A stretch of 64,000 nucleotides of DNA from Syngnathus acus (GCF_901709675.1 NC_051090.1:6713842-6777841); one strand, 5' to 3'. Counted from the first letter of the stretch, positions 23,401 to 37,613 are shown. Notes: a model not told the origin generated them from the sequence alone. Numbers and translations are program-made.

Positions 23401-25198
23401 CATGGAAAAATAGGGCCCATAAAAATGTATTTCTGTACCTTCACCTTATACTTTCTTTGTGGAATCCTTTCTGTTTTGCTATTTTCATGTGGTTTTACAC
23501 TTTGTTCACAGTGCTGGAAAAAAAAAAAAAACGACAAAAACAACAGGCTACGTACTGTTCACCCAACCATCAAAATGCAGAAAGCTTCCTAGATGATTCC
23601 ATTAATTTTGCCTAGAGACGGGAAACCCTGGTCCAGAACTGGTCCAGTTTAGCTTTAGGAACAAATGCTCAACCAGCAGGTAAACTGCACATGCTCCTTG
23701 ACCTGCTTGAGTGGAAACGCCTGTGGTGGCCATTTTACTTTCTTTACCTGGATTTCTCATCTCTGATTGTGACGTATATTTGTTGCTACCAAGAAGATGA
23801 CATGTTCCTCAAGGTGGTGCTAGAGGAGAACTCTAGAAGTGTTGGCACTCACGTATCATGGCAAGCTATGGAACGGCCTCAATATTTCATTTTGAGTGAT
23901 GGCATGTACTGTCCATCCGCTCGCAGCCCATGGCCCCTACGGCACCAGCAAGCATGGAGGCCCCGAGTTTGCGGTTGTCTGCTCCACTCTGCCAATAACA
24001 ACATGGCCGGGGAGGTGGGAAATAAGTTCAGGAAAGCAGCTGGCTGACTACACAGGGGTGGTGTCCTCCAGCTCCTGAGCTGCTGCTGAGGAATAAAACA
24101 AATTAATTCTCGAAAACGAACGGGTGGCTCTTGTCTCGATGGTGAGAGAGTAGGACCACTTTGTAAAAGCCATTGGAAAGGTTTCAATGGTGTCCAAATT
24201 TTGACTTTGAGGTGGTCAAGCCATGTGTGAAAATGATGTCTCATGCTTTCCAAAGCATTCTTTCACTATTCGAGCCTCATGAATGCAGCTATTGTCATCT
24301 TGGAATGCGCTCCCCTCGTCAGAGAAGCGGGGAGAGAAAAAAAAAACATTCATGGAAAAACCTGCTCATTTTGTAGATTCAGTCAGCCAGATGGCCTCAT
24401 TTTTAGGGAACATGGAGAACTGTAGACCAACTGAAGCAAGTGCAGATTAGAACACCGACACAATTTGTCGGCACTAAACATGACAACTGTGCATCACCTC
24501 CATCTCTCTTCTTACCCTAAAATGCCCATCACTCTAGATTAGTGTCAATCAAGACTCTTAAAACCATTTTAATTTTCCATTGCAATAAATCATTTGTGCA
24601 TTTTCTTTCCCTGACAAAACTCACTCAAAATCGCTTAGCTTTTTTACACCCACACGTATATTGGCCTATTTAAATCCAGATAGTTATTTTTTTATACATG
24701 CAGCGTATTTTTAACTGACACACATTGCTTTTCCTGTACCTGGTTTTCTCATTCTAACCTTGCAAGCATGGAGTTGTTGACCCCCCCCCACCCCCATCTT
24801 CCCTGTGATGCTTCTCGGCATCCTCTTCCTCACTCTGCCAGGTGCTTTCTGGGCTCCCAGCAGCTGCCAAAACTTGGCAAGCCCTCACGTGGATGCGCCT
24901 TCTTTTTCCCTCTTCTTCATTCCTCTGCACTCTTCCGCCGGCTTTGCTGTTATTCCTCTTTTTTTTGTCTGTTGTGCTTGGCATCAACGCTCCTGGAGAC
25001 CCTCAAGTGAGGAGTCGGTGAACTCTCCAGCTCTAAGTTAAGACAACAGTCCCCCCTCTTCTTAACACACACAATATCCAAGATCAGGCTTTCACAATAA
25101 CTGGAGGCGTACAGTAAAAATGTTGCTTGTCGGAGTAACTGGGTCGCTCTTGGACCACGTTTGGCCTCCTTTCTGAGCATAACTATATCAATTTCTAG

Positions 25199-25210
25199 CA
25201 GTAGGGGGCG
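25199..25210 (+). promoter_or_regulatory. Candidate CTCF site
   Basis: CAGTAGGGGGCG matches the CTCF core consensus at every position I checked. It sits in the gene-poor interval between divergent cers4 and the fibrillin gene, where an insulator would be plausible. Occupancy is inferred, not seen. Confidence 0.4.
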
Positions 25211-25862
25211 CCAGATGTTGATGCATGAGAATTCACACATTGGAGTAATAACAGGACATATTTGAGTCTTATCCAGAGGTACACATTTAACATAATTTAC
25301 AGTTGAACTAAATTCAAGATGTATTCCATCCAATATTATAAAAATATGTAGCAGACTATTGCAAAATATGGTTTTAATTAGCTTCCTTGCATGCATTCAC
25401 TTTCATTTTCCATCGAATTCCTGCAAGCCCCACATGTTTACCCTACCGACAACTGCAAAAGTTATTTCCTGGAGGTATTTTTTTTTAGGTGCGCCAAGAT
25501 AATAATAGTTGTTAGATAGATTCCTGCTGGGGAAGCAACAAAAGAAGTTGCCTCATGCAACAACCAGCTGTGAGGTCCGCTCGCATTGTGTGGCGGTAGA
25601 CATGTGTTTGTGTACTTGGTCAAAGGCAAATTCTCATCCTTGGTAGGGGAGCAGAAAATGCAAACACTGTTATACTGCAAGTGAAGACTTTTGATTGTCA
25701 AGTCGAAAGTCAGCAACTAAGCCTCTGTCATGCACATGTTTACAACCTGGGTAAACTTCAAGTCAGGCGGGAGCTATGAAATATCTCATGGCTTCACCCT
25801 GAAAGTATTTGAAGACTCTGAGGTCATAGGGTAAAAAGTAAAGTAGATTTCACGTGGCTCAA

Positions 25863-25884
25863 CTGGCAATTGCTCAATTGCCAG
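25863..25884. repeat. Perfect short palindrome beside tetranucleotide array
   Basis: CTGGCAATTG at 25863-25872 is exactly complementary to 25875-25884 with a two-base loop. It lies nine bases before a long tetranucleotide array. Confidence 0.85.
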
Positions 25885-25892
25885 CTTTATTG

Positions 25893-26173
25893 CAACTAAC
25901 TAACTAACTAACTGACTGACCGACCGACCGACCGACCGATCAGCCGACCGACCGATCAGCCGACCAACCAGCCGACCAGCCAACCAGCCGACCAACCAGC
26001 CAGCCAACCAACCAACCAACCAACCAACCAACCAACCAACCAACCAACCACCACCAACAAACCAACCAACCAACCAACCAACCAACCAACCAACCAACCA
26101 ACCAACCAACCAACCAACCAACCAACCAACCAACCAACCAACTAACCAGCCAGCCAGCCAGCCAGCCAGCCAA

Positions 26174-26212
<39 letters not shown>

Positions 26213-26286
26213 ACCAACCAACCAACCAACCAACCAACCAACCAACCAACCAACCAACCAACCAACCAACCAACCAACCAACCAAC
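25893..26286. repeat. Tetranucleotide array that changes variant along its length
   Basis: About 390 bases of four-base units. The variant drifts in order: AACT, GACT, GACC, mixed GACC/ATCAGCC, AACCAGCC mixtures, a long AACC block with one ACCACC interruption, an AGCC block (about 26,147-26,214), and AACC again to the end. Open frames here encode only Gly-Trp-Leu-Val repeats and are not genes. Confidence 0.95.
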
Positions 26287-29200
26287 TCAACAAACCCCAA
26301 AAATTCTCGCAAAAATGCTAGTAAAGATTCTAAAATAATGAAATATTCATAGATCGATTAATTCTAAAAGAACTATTGAAAGAAAAAAAAAACCCCACCC
26401 CTAAGTCAATTATCTGTCCTGGGATCTAGAGGTGAAGGGTTGAAGAATATTGCAGGGGGGGGGGCAGTGCCCCTGCGGCCCTTCCTCTAACTCCACTAGT
26501 GGTGACAACACTTTTTTATTATTAACATACCCCAACAGCGTGTAAGTTTTGGTTATTTTGGCCAACTTTTCATACAACTCCCAACTGAATGCCTATGAGA
26601 ACACAGTAGATTTTTCACGGGTATAAAATCATTATTCTCATGCTTCATTGTAATTTTTGTTTTATTAAAACACACAATTCAATGTGATCCATGAAGTCAT
26701 CAATGTGAGATACTTCCATATTCTTATTAATGCACCCTTAATCAGACTGATAGAGTCGAACCTCAGGACAGGAAATGAATGACTCTGATTAGATATTTAC
26801 AAGAGGGAGCAGCCAAAGTTGCTCATGCCAGCATTTCAAAGGGTTTCGGAAAGTTTTTCCACATGTTCTGCATCTTGTCTTCACAGAGAACAAAGCTACA
26901 GGCATACCAGTGAAAGATAAATAAAAAGACCAAATTAAAGCTCATCCATAGCGCTACCCTTCAATGAGCCCGTCTGCGGTTCTCCTTCATCCCAGCTGTG
27001 TGTCAGGTCGCTTTACAGGTGGAAACGCGTGCCCCCTCCACCTAACTCCTCTGACCACCACCAAATCTCGTCATTGTCTTTGTCTGACATCATCGAATTA
27101 CGTACACCATCAACATCTGTCATCGTCATTTCAAGTAATGATTATCATTATCGTGCCGCCATTCGAGTCTAATCTCGGACTGCATCATATTTGGCTGACT
27201 CTTTGGCTCGGCAAGGGAAAGGGCGGGTTGAAGGAGTATATTTTTACAAATGATCGCACTGACTTGTTGGGGAATGTTCAACAAAATGTGCCTAAATGAA
27301 AGACTATGAGCAGATCTTCCACCTGGCCTTCAGACATTAAGCCTCACCTCTGTCTGATGATGGCGAACCTCCCAAATCTGTGGCATTATTTCACGTGCTG
27401 CCAACACGCTACTTAATGGCCGCTCACGATTGCAATGGTCACTGCGGCCTTATCTGTCGCTAGCATTGACAGCTGGGAATGTACCTAATAGTCCATTATA
27501 TTGTGTTTCCCGCTACACGTTATAATATATGTTCGCAAGAGGGTGGGGTTGCAAAAGCTTCCTGTTTTGGCAATGTTCTGCTTGAGTGGTACAACCAGAG
27601 CCTGGCTTCAGAATGTGAACATAGCTCAAGTCTTGTCTAAGACAGTCATCAACATCCAAACCACATAATTGATACTTCAAATACATTGGCTTACTCAGCT
27701 TTTTTTTTTTTTTCTCCTTATAGCATCTGATCAATGCCAGCTTCATCCTAATTGCAGAATCTAATCATCAACCACCCATTTCTTCCAGTGTGTGTATATG
27801 AAAGTTGACTGATGCCGCTTAGGAATTTGCCCTACATCAGCAGAGCCTGCAGCTGTAAATCACATGACGAGCATTTTGGAATGACCGTAACAAAGACGGA
27901 CGGCTGGAGTGGAAACTGACAGTGGGAGTTGCATTCCTGAGGCCAGTTGTCTGATTACTGAGAAGTTGATCCAATTCCCATACAATGTTTTATGTTGAAC
28001 TATGTTGAGATTCCTCTTTTGGGAGTAAAATCACACTTAGTCACAAAGAAAATGTCAGCCTTGAGTGAGTGCTGAATGAAGAGAGGCGGCTTAGTCTTCT
28101 TTTAAGTTCTATTCGGGGTCTGCTTCATATTTCTAACAGTTCCTCCGCTTGACTTTATTCACTGACGCAGAATTGAGAAGAACAATTGAGTGAAACACAA
28201 CAAACAGCGCGGGGGAAGTTCACAGTTACATGCCAGCCTCCAACAAGCAGCAGATGCCGGAGACAACGTGACAGAAAGGTTTCCCCAGTAGAACCATAAA
28301 AGTCATCCATGCTAAGACATTTCGTTTTAAAGCCACTTCAGAGGAAGTCACGATAAATGCATGACCGAGCTGACGTAATATTAAGGGTGTGAGGGCAAAG
28401 ATCTTAAAGATGATGATGTGGCATCTGGGTGACCTCAGAGGACGCCTGAGGAGTTCATGCGAGCTATCAAAGAAGACACTCAAAGCACAATAACAAATAT
28501 TGACTCATTCGGGTCTTGCTGGCACGCCCCACAGCTGGACTGCTACAGCACCAGCTTTCTGCTAAACAATATTTCCTTTCCCCCCAAACACGTACTTTAA
28601 TCTAGCTTTTTAATGCCGCCAATAATGTCACTCAACTATGCCGTGCACAACATCAGGAACGGTTCAGACTAGAGTAAACATGACAAAAATATAAATCATG
28701 GAACAAATGTAAGAAATTAGGTTGGAAATGTTGGTCAGTCATTGTGATCGGGCCATTTGCTCATCACTGTGTTAAAATTGACACCAAATTCCAATTCCAC
28801 GTGTGAGGCCTTCTCTCATTTGTCATCAAAATTTATTTCCAGGGGCTTTGCCGCTATCACGTAGCTTGAGTAAATGAGCTATTATTATGAACTTATTATT
28901 CTAAACTATTATCGCGCAGCATTGTGTGTGGTTTGTGTACAAAGAAGTATTTGTGTATGTTAGCAATTCAGAGTGTGAAAATTGACTCATCAAGTCTTTT
29001 AGATCTCCACTCTTGACCCTACATATGTCCCACTCCAGACAAAACGCCTTCCCTTTTTTGTTTTGTCTAAGACTCTTGGGTGGTCCATTGATGAACGCCT
29101 CCGGGCACATGCGAACCTTACGCCATTCGATGTTTGACCCTAAACAAATGTGTCGTAGACAGTTGCAAGGAACAACAGGATCTGTTTGTGTGGATAGCAA

Positions 29201-29857
29201 GAAGTGAATCCAGTTTCCCATCACTGAGCTAGCGAGAATTAAACAGCTTTTGGATTTGTTTTTTTTTCAATTTGTTTGTGTTTAATTGCTTCACAAAATC
29301 ACGGCTTTGCTTGAGAAGACAAAACTGCAAATTTTTTTCCTGCTTCCTATTTCCTATGAGAACAGCTGCCATCTCAAAAACAGAGGTGTGAGTGGGAGGG
29401 GTCAAAGAGAGACATGAAAAGGTGACTGGAATGCCGATAGGCAGGTAGGTTAAGAAGATGTTCTGAAGATCTCAGCATCTGTTATCCGAACCTGTAATGA
29501 TCACCACGAGCGGATCGGGCTAGGCAGCGGGGTATCTGTCCGCCGCACATCCTGTTCTTCCATTTGTCCCAAGTGCACCTGCTTTACTAGACTTTTAATA
29601 CTCATAAAATCTTTTTGTGACTTTTCCAACTCTCTCTCACACACACACACATGCACAAAAATGCATTGTCATTGATGTCAGACGAAGTGAGGTAGACATC
29701 ACAAAATGGTTTGGGATGCTTTTAATTTCCGATTGCTTCAAGGGAATCAGCTGTTGTTTAGTTTGGCTTTGACTGCCATGTACCGAAATGGATTGCGAGG
29801 AAATGTCTGAGACTAAAAAAAAAAAGAAAAAGATACAGAATAATGAAGGAGTGAAAG

Positions 29858-29906
<49 letters not shown>
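29858..29906. repeat. (AATC)n microsatellite
   Basis: Twelve uninterrupted AATC units. Confidence 0.95.
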
Positions 29907-30416
29907 GATATTTGATCAAATGTTTCGCAAAATCTTACAAATTAACCGCAAAGGCAAAATTTAAACTGACATTTAACTCTATTGACGATCAAGTTTAAAA
30001 GAATTTGACTTTGAACCCATAATTAAAAAATAAATATAGATAAGATTCTAATGCACGCAATGCTCTTACTTGAAAGGATAACTAAATAATTTAATTAATA
30101 CTGGTGGTCAAGTAAATTAGGACTTTCAATACAAATCTATTTAAGTTTTTATTTAAATGTCTGGTTCTGTGTTAAAGTTTAAACAAGGTATTCCAAGTTA
30201 ATAGAAATTTACCAATTAGGAGGTTAAATTGAAAAATCTGAACATTGATTGAAAAAATAATCGGAGTTGAAATGTCTAAATATATTGTGTTAAAGTAGGC
30301 AAGGGATTTCCAAGCAGATATTGTGAGACTACATTAAAAGTCCAACACCACTTCAATAAAAAACAAAATGCCTGTTAAAGCTTATCTGCTGTCAGACAGA
30401 TGTGATGTGCATGTGG

Positions 30417-30420
<4 letters not shown>

Positions 30421-30449
<29 letters not shown>
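30421..30449. repeat. (TC)n microsatellite
   Basis: Fourteen TC units, uninterrupted. Confidence 0.95.
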
Positions 30450-30453
<4 letters not shown>

Positions 30454-31780
30454 CAACTTTACATATGGAGCAAAAGATGACCTCACCCCTTCCAAGTCCC
30501 AGCACCCCCAAGGTCTGCACAGGAAATAGGGGAGAGCACCACCCCCACCCAGCTCGGTTGCACACAGCTCCCCCCCAAAAGAAAGACATCAAATTCTACA
30601 GAACCGAAGAAATAAAAGATTTTCAAATACTGAAACAAACCCGTTAATGTCAAATACTTAGGGCTCTTAACATGAGCAACATTTCCTTGTTAAATGTTCA
30701 CACCGTCAATTCCAGCCGTTGTTTGGATTCCTCTTTGCGGGAATGTTTTATGCGCCTTTGAAAATGTCAAAAAGGAAAAAAAAAAAGGCACATCTGAAAG
30801 CCATTAGGCCCTCAAACTGTTAGCAAGCACTCGGTGGATTCTTTCCGCTCTCTTGGCATCTCGCTACATCACTTTTCTTTGCCTTATTTCTCATCTGACC
30901 GCTTTCGACCTCTTTCTCTTTTTAAGCAACAAGGCTTACTTAAGTCAAAAATCTGCTCCAGAAACTTTTCCACTACGGGCTCATCTCAGTCTTGGGTCAT
31001 GTCGGACTCATGAGCCTCCATCACTCTCGTGTATGTTTTCACAGTCACTTCCCTGTGGTCAGATTTACAATGTCACTGGGGAAGCACATTACGTGCATGA
31101 GCATCTCTTCGCCACAAAGCAGCCAGTGGACTTCGACGTACCAATGCATGTGTTTGTGCACTGTTTTATGAGATCACATATTCGCATCCGCCCGCCCCTC
31201 GAACCCCGCCATTCTTTGTCTGCGCTCTCGTTCTACTTTGAAGTTCTGCATTCCAGTCTTACTGCATCACCAAGACTCCACAGCTGCACGAGGCCCGTCC
31301 GTTCTTGACAGAGCCAAGCGTTGGTGAACGGGTATGGTGAGGCAACAAATGTCTGTGCTTTGGGCAAATAATGGAAAGAAATACAGAGGCATGAGAGATA
31401 AAAACAGTAGACATAGGTAGGACAATAAAATCTAATGATGATGACATGATGGTGACTCAGGGCGTAAAGCAAAGGTGATTCATGTTTCCCATGCTTCACC
31501 CTTTTGAAAAGGTCTTTTCCAAATTTACCTTTGAAAAGAAATGTGTAGGGTGACACTGGAGTCTCTAAAGGAGCACACACACAACGATAATCAGACTAAA
31601 TTCGATAACTTCCTCCAAACAGTACAATCAAATCAACACTGAAGGGAGAAGTCGCCAGAAACAAACAAAAACTGAAAGAGGTTGACCTGGAACAACTTTT
31701 CAAACAAAGAACAGTCTGGTGAAGTCACAGGCCAACAAATATTTAAAAAATTGTCTCTTCCAATACTTTTGCTCATTAAA

Positions 31781-31910
31781 AAGTAGGTGTGGCCACAAAT
31801 TGTGCGACCGGATAAGCTAAGAGTTAGCACAATTTATAATCGCAATGTGAAAAGTAGGTATGACCACAAATAGTGTGACTGGATAAGCATAACTCAAAAT
31901 CGCAATGTGC
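31781..31910. repeat. Diverged tandem duplication, unit about 60-70 bases
   Basis: AAGTAGGT-GTGGCCACAAAT and its downstream partner (from 31852) run in parallel to a shared ATCGCAATGTG end at 31848 and 31909. The second unit is about twelve bases shorter. No coding role is seen. Confidence 0.7.
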
Positions 31911-32329
31911 TGACTTCATATCACGATGTTTAGATATTCCATGATTTTAGGATAAACTATTTATTCGGGAAAAGCTTCCATGAAAAACAAATACTTTGAC
32001 TCCACCTTGTTAACCATGCTGAGACCCTGGAAATATAAAATGCATGATCACAAAATGGAAGATCACAATAAATCACGGCGTGGAATGCTCCAAAAATCAA
32101 AGAAAAGGCGAAACCTTCAGTTAATTGATTAACTGTACCCATGTCTGGCAACTCCTCGATTGCATGATATGTCGTGACTTAGTGGTTGGAATGACGCTTT
32201 CGTGTTTAGTGGTTTGGGTGTGGGATCTCTGTTTGGGCCTTTTTGTTTTCTCACTATTCTTGGGTGGGTTTTCTTGTATACTCACGCCCCCCCCCCCGCC
32301 ACATTTCAAAACATGCACGATAGGTCAAT

Positions 32330-32445
32330 TGAAGATTCTTTATTGTCCACAGATGTGAATTAGAGTATGAATGCTTATTTGTTTTTGGATTGGCTGGCGA
32401 CCAGTCCAGGGGTGTACCGTGCCTCTCACCTAAAATCACTTGGGG
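32330..32445 (+). repeat. Fragment of tRNA-headed fish repeat, 3' part
   Basis: TTGGCTGGCGACCAGTCCAG and the following GGTGTACC-GCCTCTC match the body of a common teleost dispersed repeat, also seen at 36,431, 55,304 and 57,352. Confidence 0.55.
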
Positions 32446-33943
32446 GGTGTCTCATGAAAAATAAACCGGATTAGTACTTTGAAGCAAACAGTAATCATCA
32501 ATTCCCATTTGCATTCACTGATTTGCCTTTTTTTTCTTCACCTGCATGGTTTTTGGGCTAATGTGACCTACATATGCACCGGTTCACCCCACTGGGCAAG
32601 CAGTACAGTATGACTAATCCTGGTCATTAATCTTCTCCTGCTGAGAAACTTTGGTGGAAGTGAATTTGGCAGTAAGCTTTCATCCCTTGATGGGCCAAAA
32701 ACATTCTGGAAATCTCCACAAGGCTCTGGTGGTCTCTCGCCTGTCAGCATGACTACAAAAATGCAACATGCAGTTAATAGTGTAAAAAATCGTTGTATAT
32801 ACCCACAGACACATTTTACCACAAAATATGCAGTAATTTAGGAATTCTCTGAAACAAAGCAATAGCCAATCAGGAAGTCACGTGGTGTTGCCGGGCACAA
32901 ATGGAAGAGTGTTTGCAGTGGAAAGTTTTCAGAGCAAAATTCCAGGTTCTAAATATATAAATCTTTCTGCACATGGATACAGAAATATATAAATCAGCCT
33001 TTTCAACAGCTTGACAGTCTGTGAATGTCAACCGAGTTTGTTTGAAATGGCACTGGTATGACCCGGAGTAAAGAAAATACATATTGTATTTTTAAAAATA
33101 GCTCTTAAAATGTGACCGATGTGTTGGCTCTGTACGTTTCCTTAGTTTTGGGAGGTTTTTTTGTCACCACAGCGACAAAACACACATCGTTCCCAATCCT
33201 CCTTGACAAGAGCCTTTATGGGCATCCATGAGAGCACATGATTTATTTACCCCCCACCAAAACTTGTCAATTATCTTATGACGTGGGCAACACCAACAAA
33301 CAAGCTTCTTATTTTGTTCTCTCGGGTAACGTATCAACAATACAGTCTGCTGTGAGTACAAAAAAACAACTCGCTTTTGTCAATGACTAGACATCACAAC
33401 GCCCAAAACAAGTGTGACTAATACCATCTTTAATGGGATAACCCAATTAAAGCTGACAATAGCAGCTTGTCTTGCTAGCACATGCTCAAGTTGCGTGTTT
33501 GCTCAACCTCTTCACTTGAATGCAATGGAAATAAATTTCCATTTGGACTCCAATTGAGGGGAAAAAAAAAAACTTGTCGCTTTTTGGTGGCTGAGGTAGA
33601 CTTTACCCTCGTCGACATATGGTGTGCCTGTGCGTGTGAGTGTTTACATACGTGTAAACAAATGTGTGTGCTGGGAAAAAGGGAGAAAAGGGGGGGTCAA
33701 AGGGAGAACCTGGTAAAAGTATGCGCCTGATGTCAGTTTGAGTTCTTCAAGAGCTTCTGCAACATGCCACAGTTCCTCTTCAAGGAATCTTGAAGGCCCA
33801 TCCTGCTTTCTGTTGTCAAAAAATGTACTAGTTATGTACAGCTTTCAGAAAATCCACATATTAGTTTCATATCATGGTGTTCTTTTGAGCGACCAATAAA
33901 TGAAAATTTATTTTAGATTTATTTATTTATGTATGTATCTATT

Positions 33944-33946
<3 letters not shown>

Positions 33947-34003
<57 letters not shown>
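33947..34003. repeat. (TA)n microsatellite
   Basis: About 28 uninterrupted TA units. Confidence 0.95.
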
Positions 34004-34006
<3 letters not shown>

Positions 34007-36430
34007 CGATTTTGGTCACAGATTGATTTCTTAAATTATCTAAAAAATGATTTGCCTATTTTGTACCAATAATATACCGTATCTTATGATAATCTCAATG
34101 CACGTTTCATCATTATTTGAATCACTTGATGGCAACCAAATCGACTACGTATTTACTGATTAACAACATGTGTCACGTTTCAAAGACAAACCTCAAGCAC
34201 ATCCTGACAATAAAACGTATCTCCGGAAATCTAATTGCACTGCTTTCCGCTTGTTGGATTTAGATCATACTGACTCCCGCTGAGACCAAATGTTTTATGG
34301 CTGTAATTACGTAACTTTCCTGACTTAATGTTGTTTTTTCTTTTTTTATTTATTGCGCCAACAACAAAAACATCCTTGCCCTTCTTGGGTTTGTCATAAG
34401 GTACTGGAGAAAAGAATTATCTAAACAACAATTTATCACCATTACAGAATTTAGTGTCCCTTTATGTGCTTAACATCTTTGACTAAACTGACTTGCATTA
34501 AGAGAGACATGATAGCGCAACTCTTGTTAGTGGTTTTATCAAGATGTAAAGCTATGTTGAGGTGAGTAACTGGCTACAGAGCTCCTTGTCAGTGGCTCAA
34601 AGATTCCCAGATGGATGGAAAATATTCCTCAAAATGATCTGTGGTCATATGAGCCGAATAAATTGAAGGCCACGGCAGATGTTGGAATTCATGTTCATCA
34701 TCTAGAGACTCTTTGCGGTTTCTCTTTTACCTGTTGACATATGATTATATGAAACATCTGGGTGTTCTTTTAGCATAAGGGCAACCACAATAAAAAACAT
34801 ATTGCTAAATTAGTACCTCCCTGAAGGCAAAACTGCACGACGTTGGATTGATCAAGTTGTTTTATACAAATAGTGCTGACATCAGCGCTTTTAAGATGCG
34901 CTCAGCTGTCCCCACCAATTTACTGGCCAGATGGCCTCCCCTTTCGGTGCTAACTTCCTATCAGCACTTGTGGCAACAAAGCACAAGGATGTGTCAATCA
35001 CGAGGTCTGCATACTTGAGTTCATTTGGCTTAGAGTGTACCGTCCCTATCCCCTGCAAATAATGCAAATCTGCGTATAATTGATGCCCAGCAATTTTTAA
35101 ATCATCACAAATTAGGCTGATCTTGACATACCGTCAGCATTCTTGCTGCTTTCAGTGTACTTTCAAATGTACACAGTGTCACCATCTTGTGGCCAATAGT
35201 GAAATTACACCACAATTAATGCAACCCAAGAATTGAATTAAAACAAATAATCAATGACAGCAAGGGCGCCAAAATTGGAACCCAAAATAATCAACTAAGC
35301 ACATAATGTATACTTCACCTGAAGATTTTTAACAAGCAAATATACTTTGTAAGTGGACCTCCTGTATAAACAGATATAGAACTGCTGCAATGTGAGCATT
35401 TAAACTAACATTTTCTCTGCCTTGGAGTATATTTATGCACTGTCAAACCCCAGATCAACTCCATTATGACCCCTTTCACCTTCTTTTGTTGATAAAGTGT
35501 GCTCTTTTTCCACAAGCAGATGTGAATGCAAATGCATCTTATCACATGTGTAGGGTCCTGTTGCCCCGGAGGAGGGATGATAGTGACGTTTGAGCACTGC
35601 TGGCCTCTGTTAGAACAACTCCAGGAGTCTTCTTGAGGAATGTGGGTTTGTCCTGTAGACCGTTACTACCCCCCCTCACCCCCTCCTTTCTTTTTTTAAC
35701 TCCCCTCCCCTTATCCCAATCGGGGCAATTCCTTAACTTTTCTCCTCTTTTTTTCCCCCCACTCACAAGCCTACAGTAGTTGAATATTCCATCCTTGGTG
35801 CGCATATATTCTTGCCTCTTAATTCCAACAGCGGGCTTCTCGACGCAAGGCACTCCAATTGTTCCAAGGTATTGCGAGCATGCTTAATAATAGTCTCATG
35901 ACAAGAGTGTAATGTGACTTATTCAATGACTTCGAGCGGGTGACTATTGTTAGAGACCCAGTGTGCTTTTCACGGCAGATTAACTCGTTCACGGAGGAGA
36001 TGCGGCAAACTGGTGCAAAAGTTGTTCATGTTTTTTTAATCGGATTTTCATTGCCTTTTACGTATTTAGAAAAAAAAATACAATGTCGTTTTCGCTTGAT
36101 TCTTTGACGCTTTATTATTTGTGGCACTTTTGGTTCACGTCACGTTTAATGAAGCGCGTAGAGGCTGATGCGTTTATTTCCATTCATAAAGTTTCTGCGA
36201 GGACTCACTGCTGCAGCTTTGTGGTATAAAATATACTGTATGCATCCGAGCTGGATATGAAAAATGATCATTTTGATTTTCATACAGTTGCATTTTCTTA
36301 GTGAGGGATTGTTTGGAAAAAAAAATGGTGAGGAACAGGTTCACTTTTTGTATTTGTTTTTTTCACTCCAGCAAATACTTAATTTCGAGCGTACTAAATC
36401 TTTCATTATTTTTGGCATGATGCATGAAAA

Positions 36431-36690
36431 GGCAGCACAGTGGGCAAGTGGTTAGCACATTTGCCTCGCAGTTGTGAACTTTTATGTTGGAATCTCAGTG
36501 TAGCAGCTGAATGTTCTTTGCTGGTCTGACTTCCACTAATAATAAGAAAAACATGATTGTTAGTTTCATTGAGGATTTTTAATCTCGATTATATTATTGT
36601 AAATATGAAAGATTGTTTGTCTATTTGTGCTCTGCCATTGGCGACCGGTCCAATCTTGCCCCAAATCAGCTGAGATATGCTGCAGCCATG
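36431..36690 (+). repeat. tRNA-headed dispersed repeat, near full length, diverged
   Basis: The head GTGGTTAGCACATTTGCCTC resembles a tRNA A-box region and is followed by a degraded B-box-like GTTGGAATC. The tail contains TTGTTTGTCTATTTGTGC and GGCGACCGGTCCA, the same body as the copy at 32,330. This is a SINE-like element; it is too diverged to be a working tRNA gene. Confidence 0.55.
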
Positions 36691-36943
36691 TTTTGGTTTA
36701 GTTTCTTGTTCTGCTTAAGCACTTGTGCAGATTTTGGCACGCTGGTATGGATTTAAAATATACAACAAAAAGCTTGACCCAGTTTTATTTGGACGTTATG
36801 TAGTGTAAAATTGCTCTGATCAGCCGCTCTTGTCTGATGTACTATAATGGATCAGGCACAAGAATCTTTTGTGCCGCCATGCTGCCCAACTCACTTATTA
36901 CAAGGAGCTCATTTTACCTCAGTGGAAAAGTAGTACAATGCAG

Positions 36944-36980
36944 CAACACACACAACCACACACACACGCACACACACACT
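36944..36980. repeat. (AC)n microsatellite, interrupted
   Basis: About eighteen AC units with two single-base interruptions. Confidence 0.9.
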
Positions 36981-37613
36981 GATTGGCAAGCATTCTTTCA
37001 TTACTGCCAAATATTGTCATGTCATCATCTTTGACTGCTCATCATTCTCACAAAAACATTTTTTTTTTCTTCAAGTGTGTCAGATATCTTATTTACACCG
37101 TATATCCTGTGGTTGCTAGAGTCTGACCAGGGCCCCACAGTTCTTTCTTCAAGCTGTGGTCTATAATGAGGTGGTGAAGAGAAAATAAACCTCAAGGCTG
37201 TGCAATCCAGTCGGAACATGGGATGGGTGTTTTTCAACTGTAACGTACCCCCAAAAAGTCACAAATGGAAAGTCGATATAGCTCTTGTATGAGGTCAGCT
37301 CATACAAAATGGAATGATTCGAAATATTGCCGCTTGTCTCAATTACATAATGAACATAATCGGTATAGGGCAAGGTAATCTGTCCTCATCTATTGAATGG
37401 TGTGACATCTACTATTTTTCGAGGAGCAAACTTTAGGTCAGTGGTGGTTTTTAGTTTAAGCCTTTTATTCTTCGCCCAACAACTCTTTGGCACCCTCTAT
37501 GCTGTCGAAACGGGCCAAGTAATTAATAAAAAACAAAGTATGTTAATGTGGGAGACATGCTGAATAAATGTCTGTTTTTCTTAACTTTTATCTCAATTCT
37601 GTTTTCTTTACAG

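Larger units (their letters stand above)
20461..37613. other. Gene-poor interval between cers4 and fibrillin
   Basis: Open frames in this 17 kb are short, without recognisable domains and without splice partners. It contains simple repeats, one tetranucleotide array, a short tandem duplication, fragments of a tRNA-headed repeat and one good CTCF-like motif, listed separately. The two flanking genes are divergent, so the interval holds the upstream regions of both. An upstream non-coding exon of the fibrillin gene probably lies somewhere in it, because the exon carrying the start codon is preceded by a splice acceptor. Confidence 0.6.

Noticed and set aside
23691-24253. Overlapping open frames of about 120 codons on both strands
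   Set aside because: No domain, no splice sites in phase and composition like the flanks.
25900-26293. Long minus-strand open frames rich in Gly-Trp-Leu-Val
   Set aside because: They are translations of a tetranucleotide array, which has a 12-base coding period and no stops by chance.
25893-29906. CRISPR-like arrays
   Set aside because: The repeats are simple tetranucleotides without unique spacers, and the genome is a vertebrate nuclear one.
30853-31308. 151-codon open frame
   Set aside because: No recognisable domain, no conserved pattern and no flanking exon; the expected chance length in this much sequence.
35178-35190. Further CTCF-like match on the minus strand
   Set aside because: Two core positions deviate from the consensus; too weak to list.
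36431-36500. Functional tRNA gene
   Set aside because: Only the A-box-like head is recognisable; the B box is degraded and no cloverleaf pairs. It is the head of a dispersed repeat.
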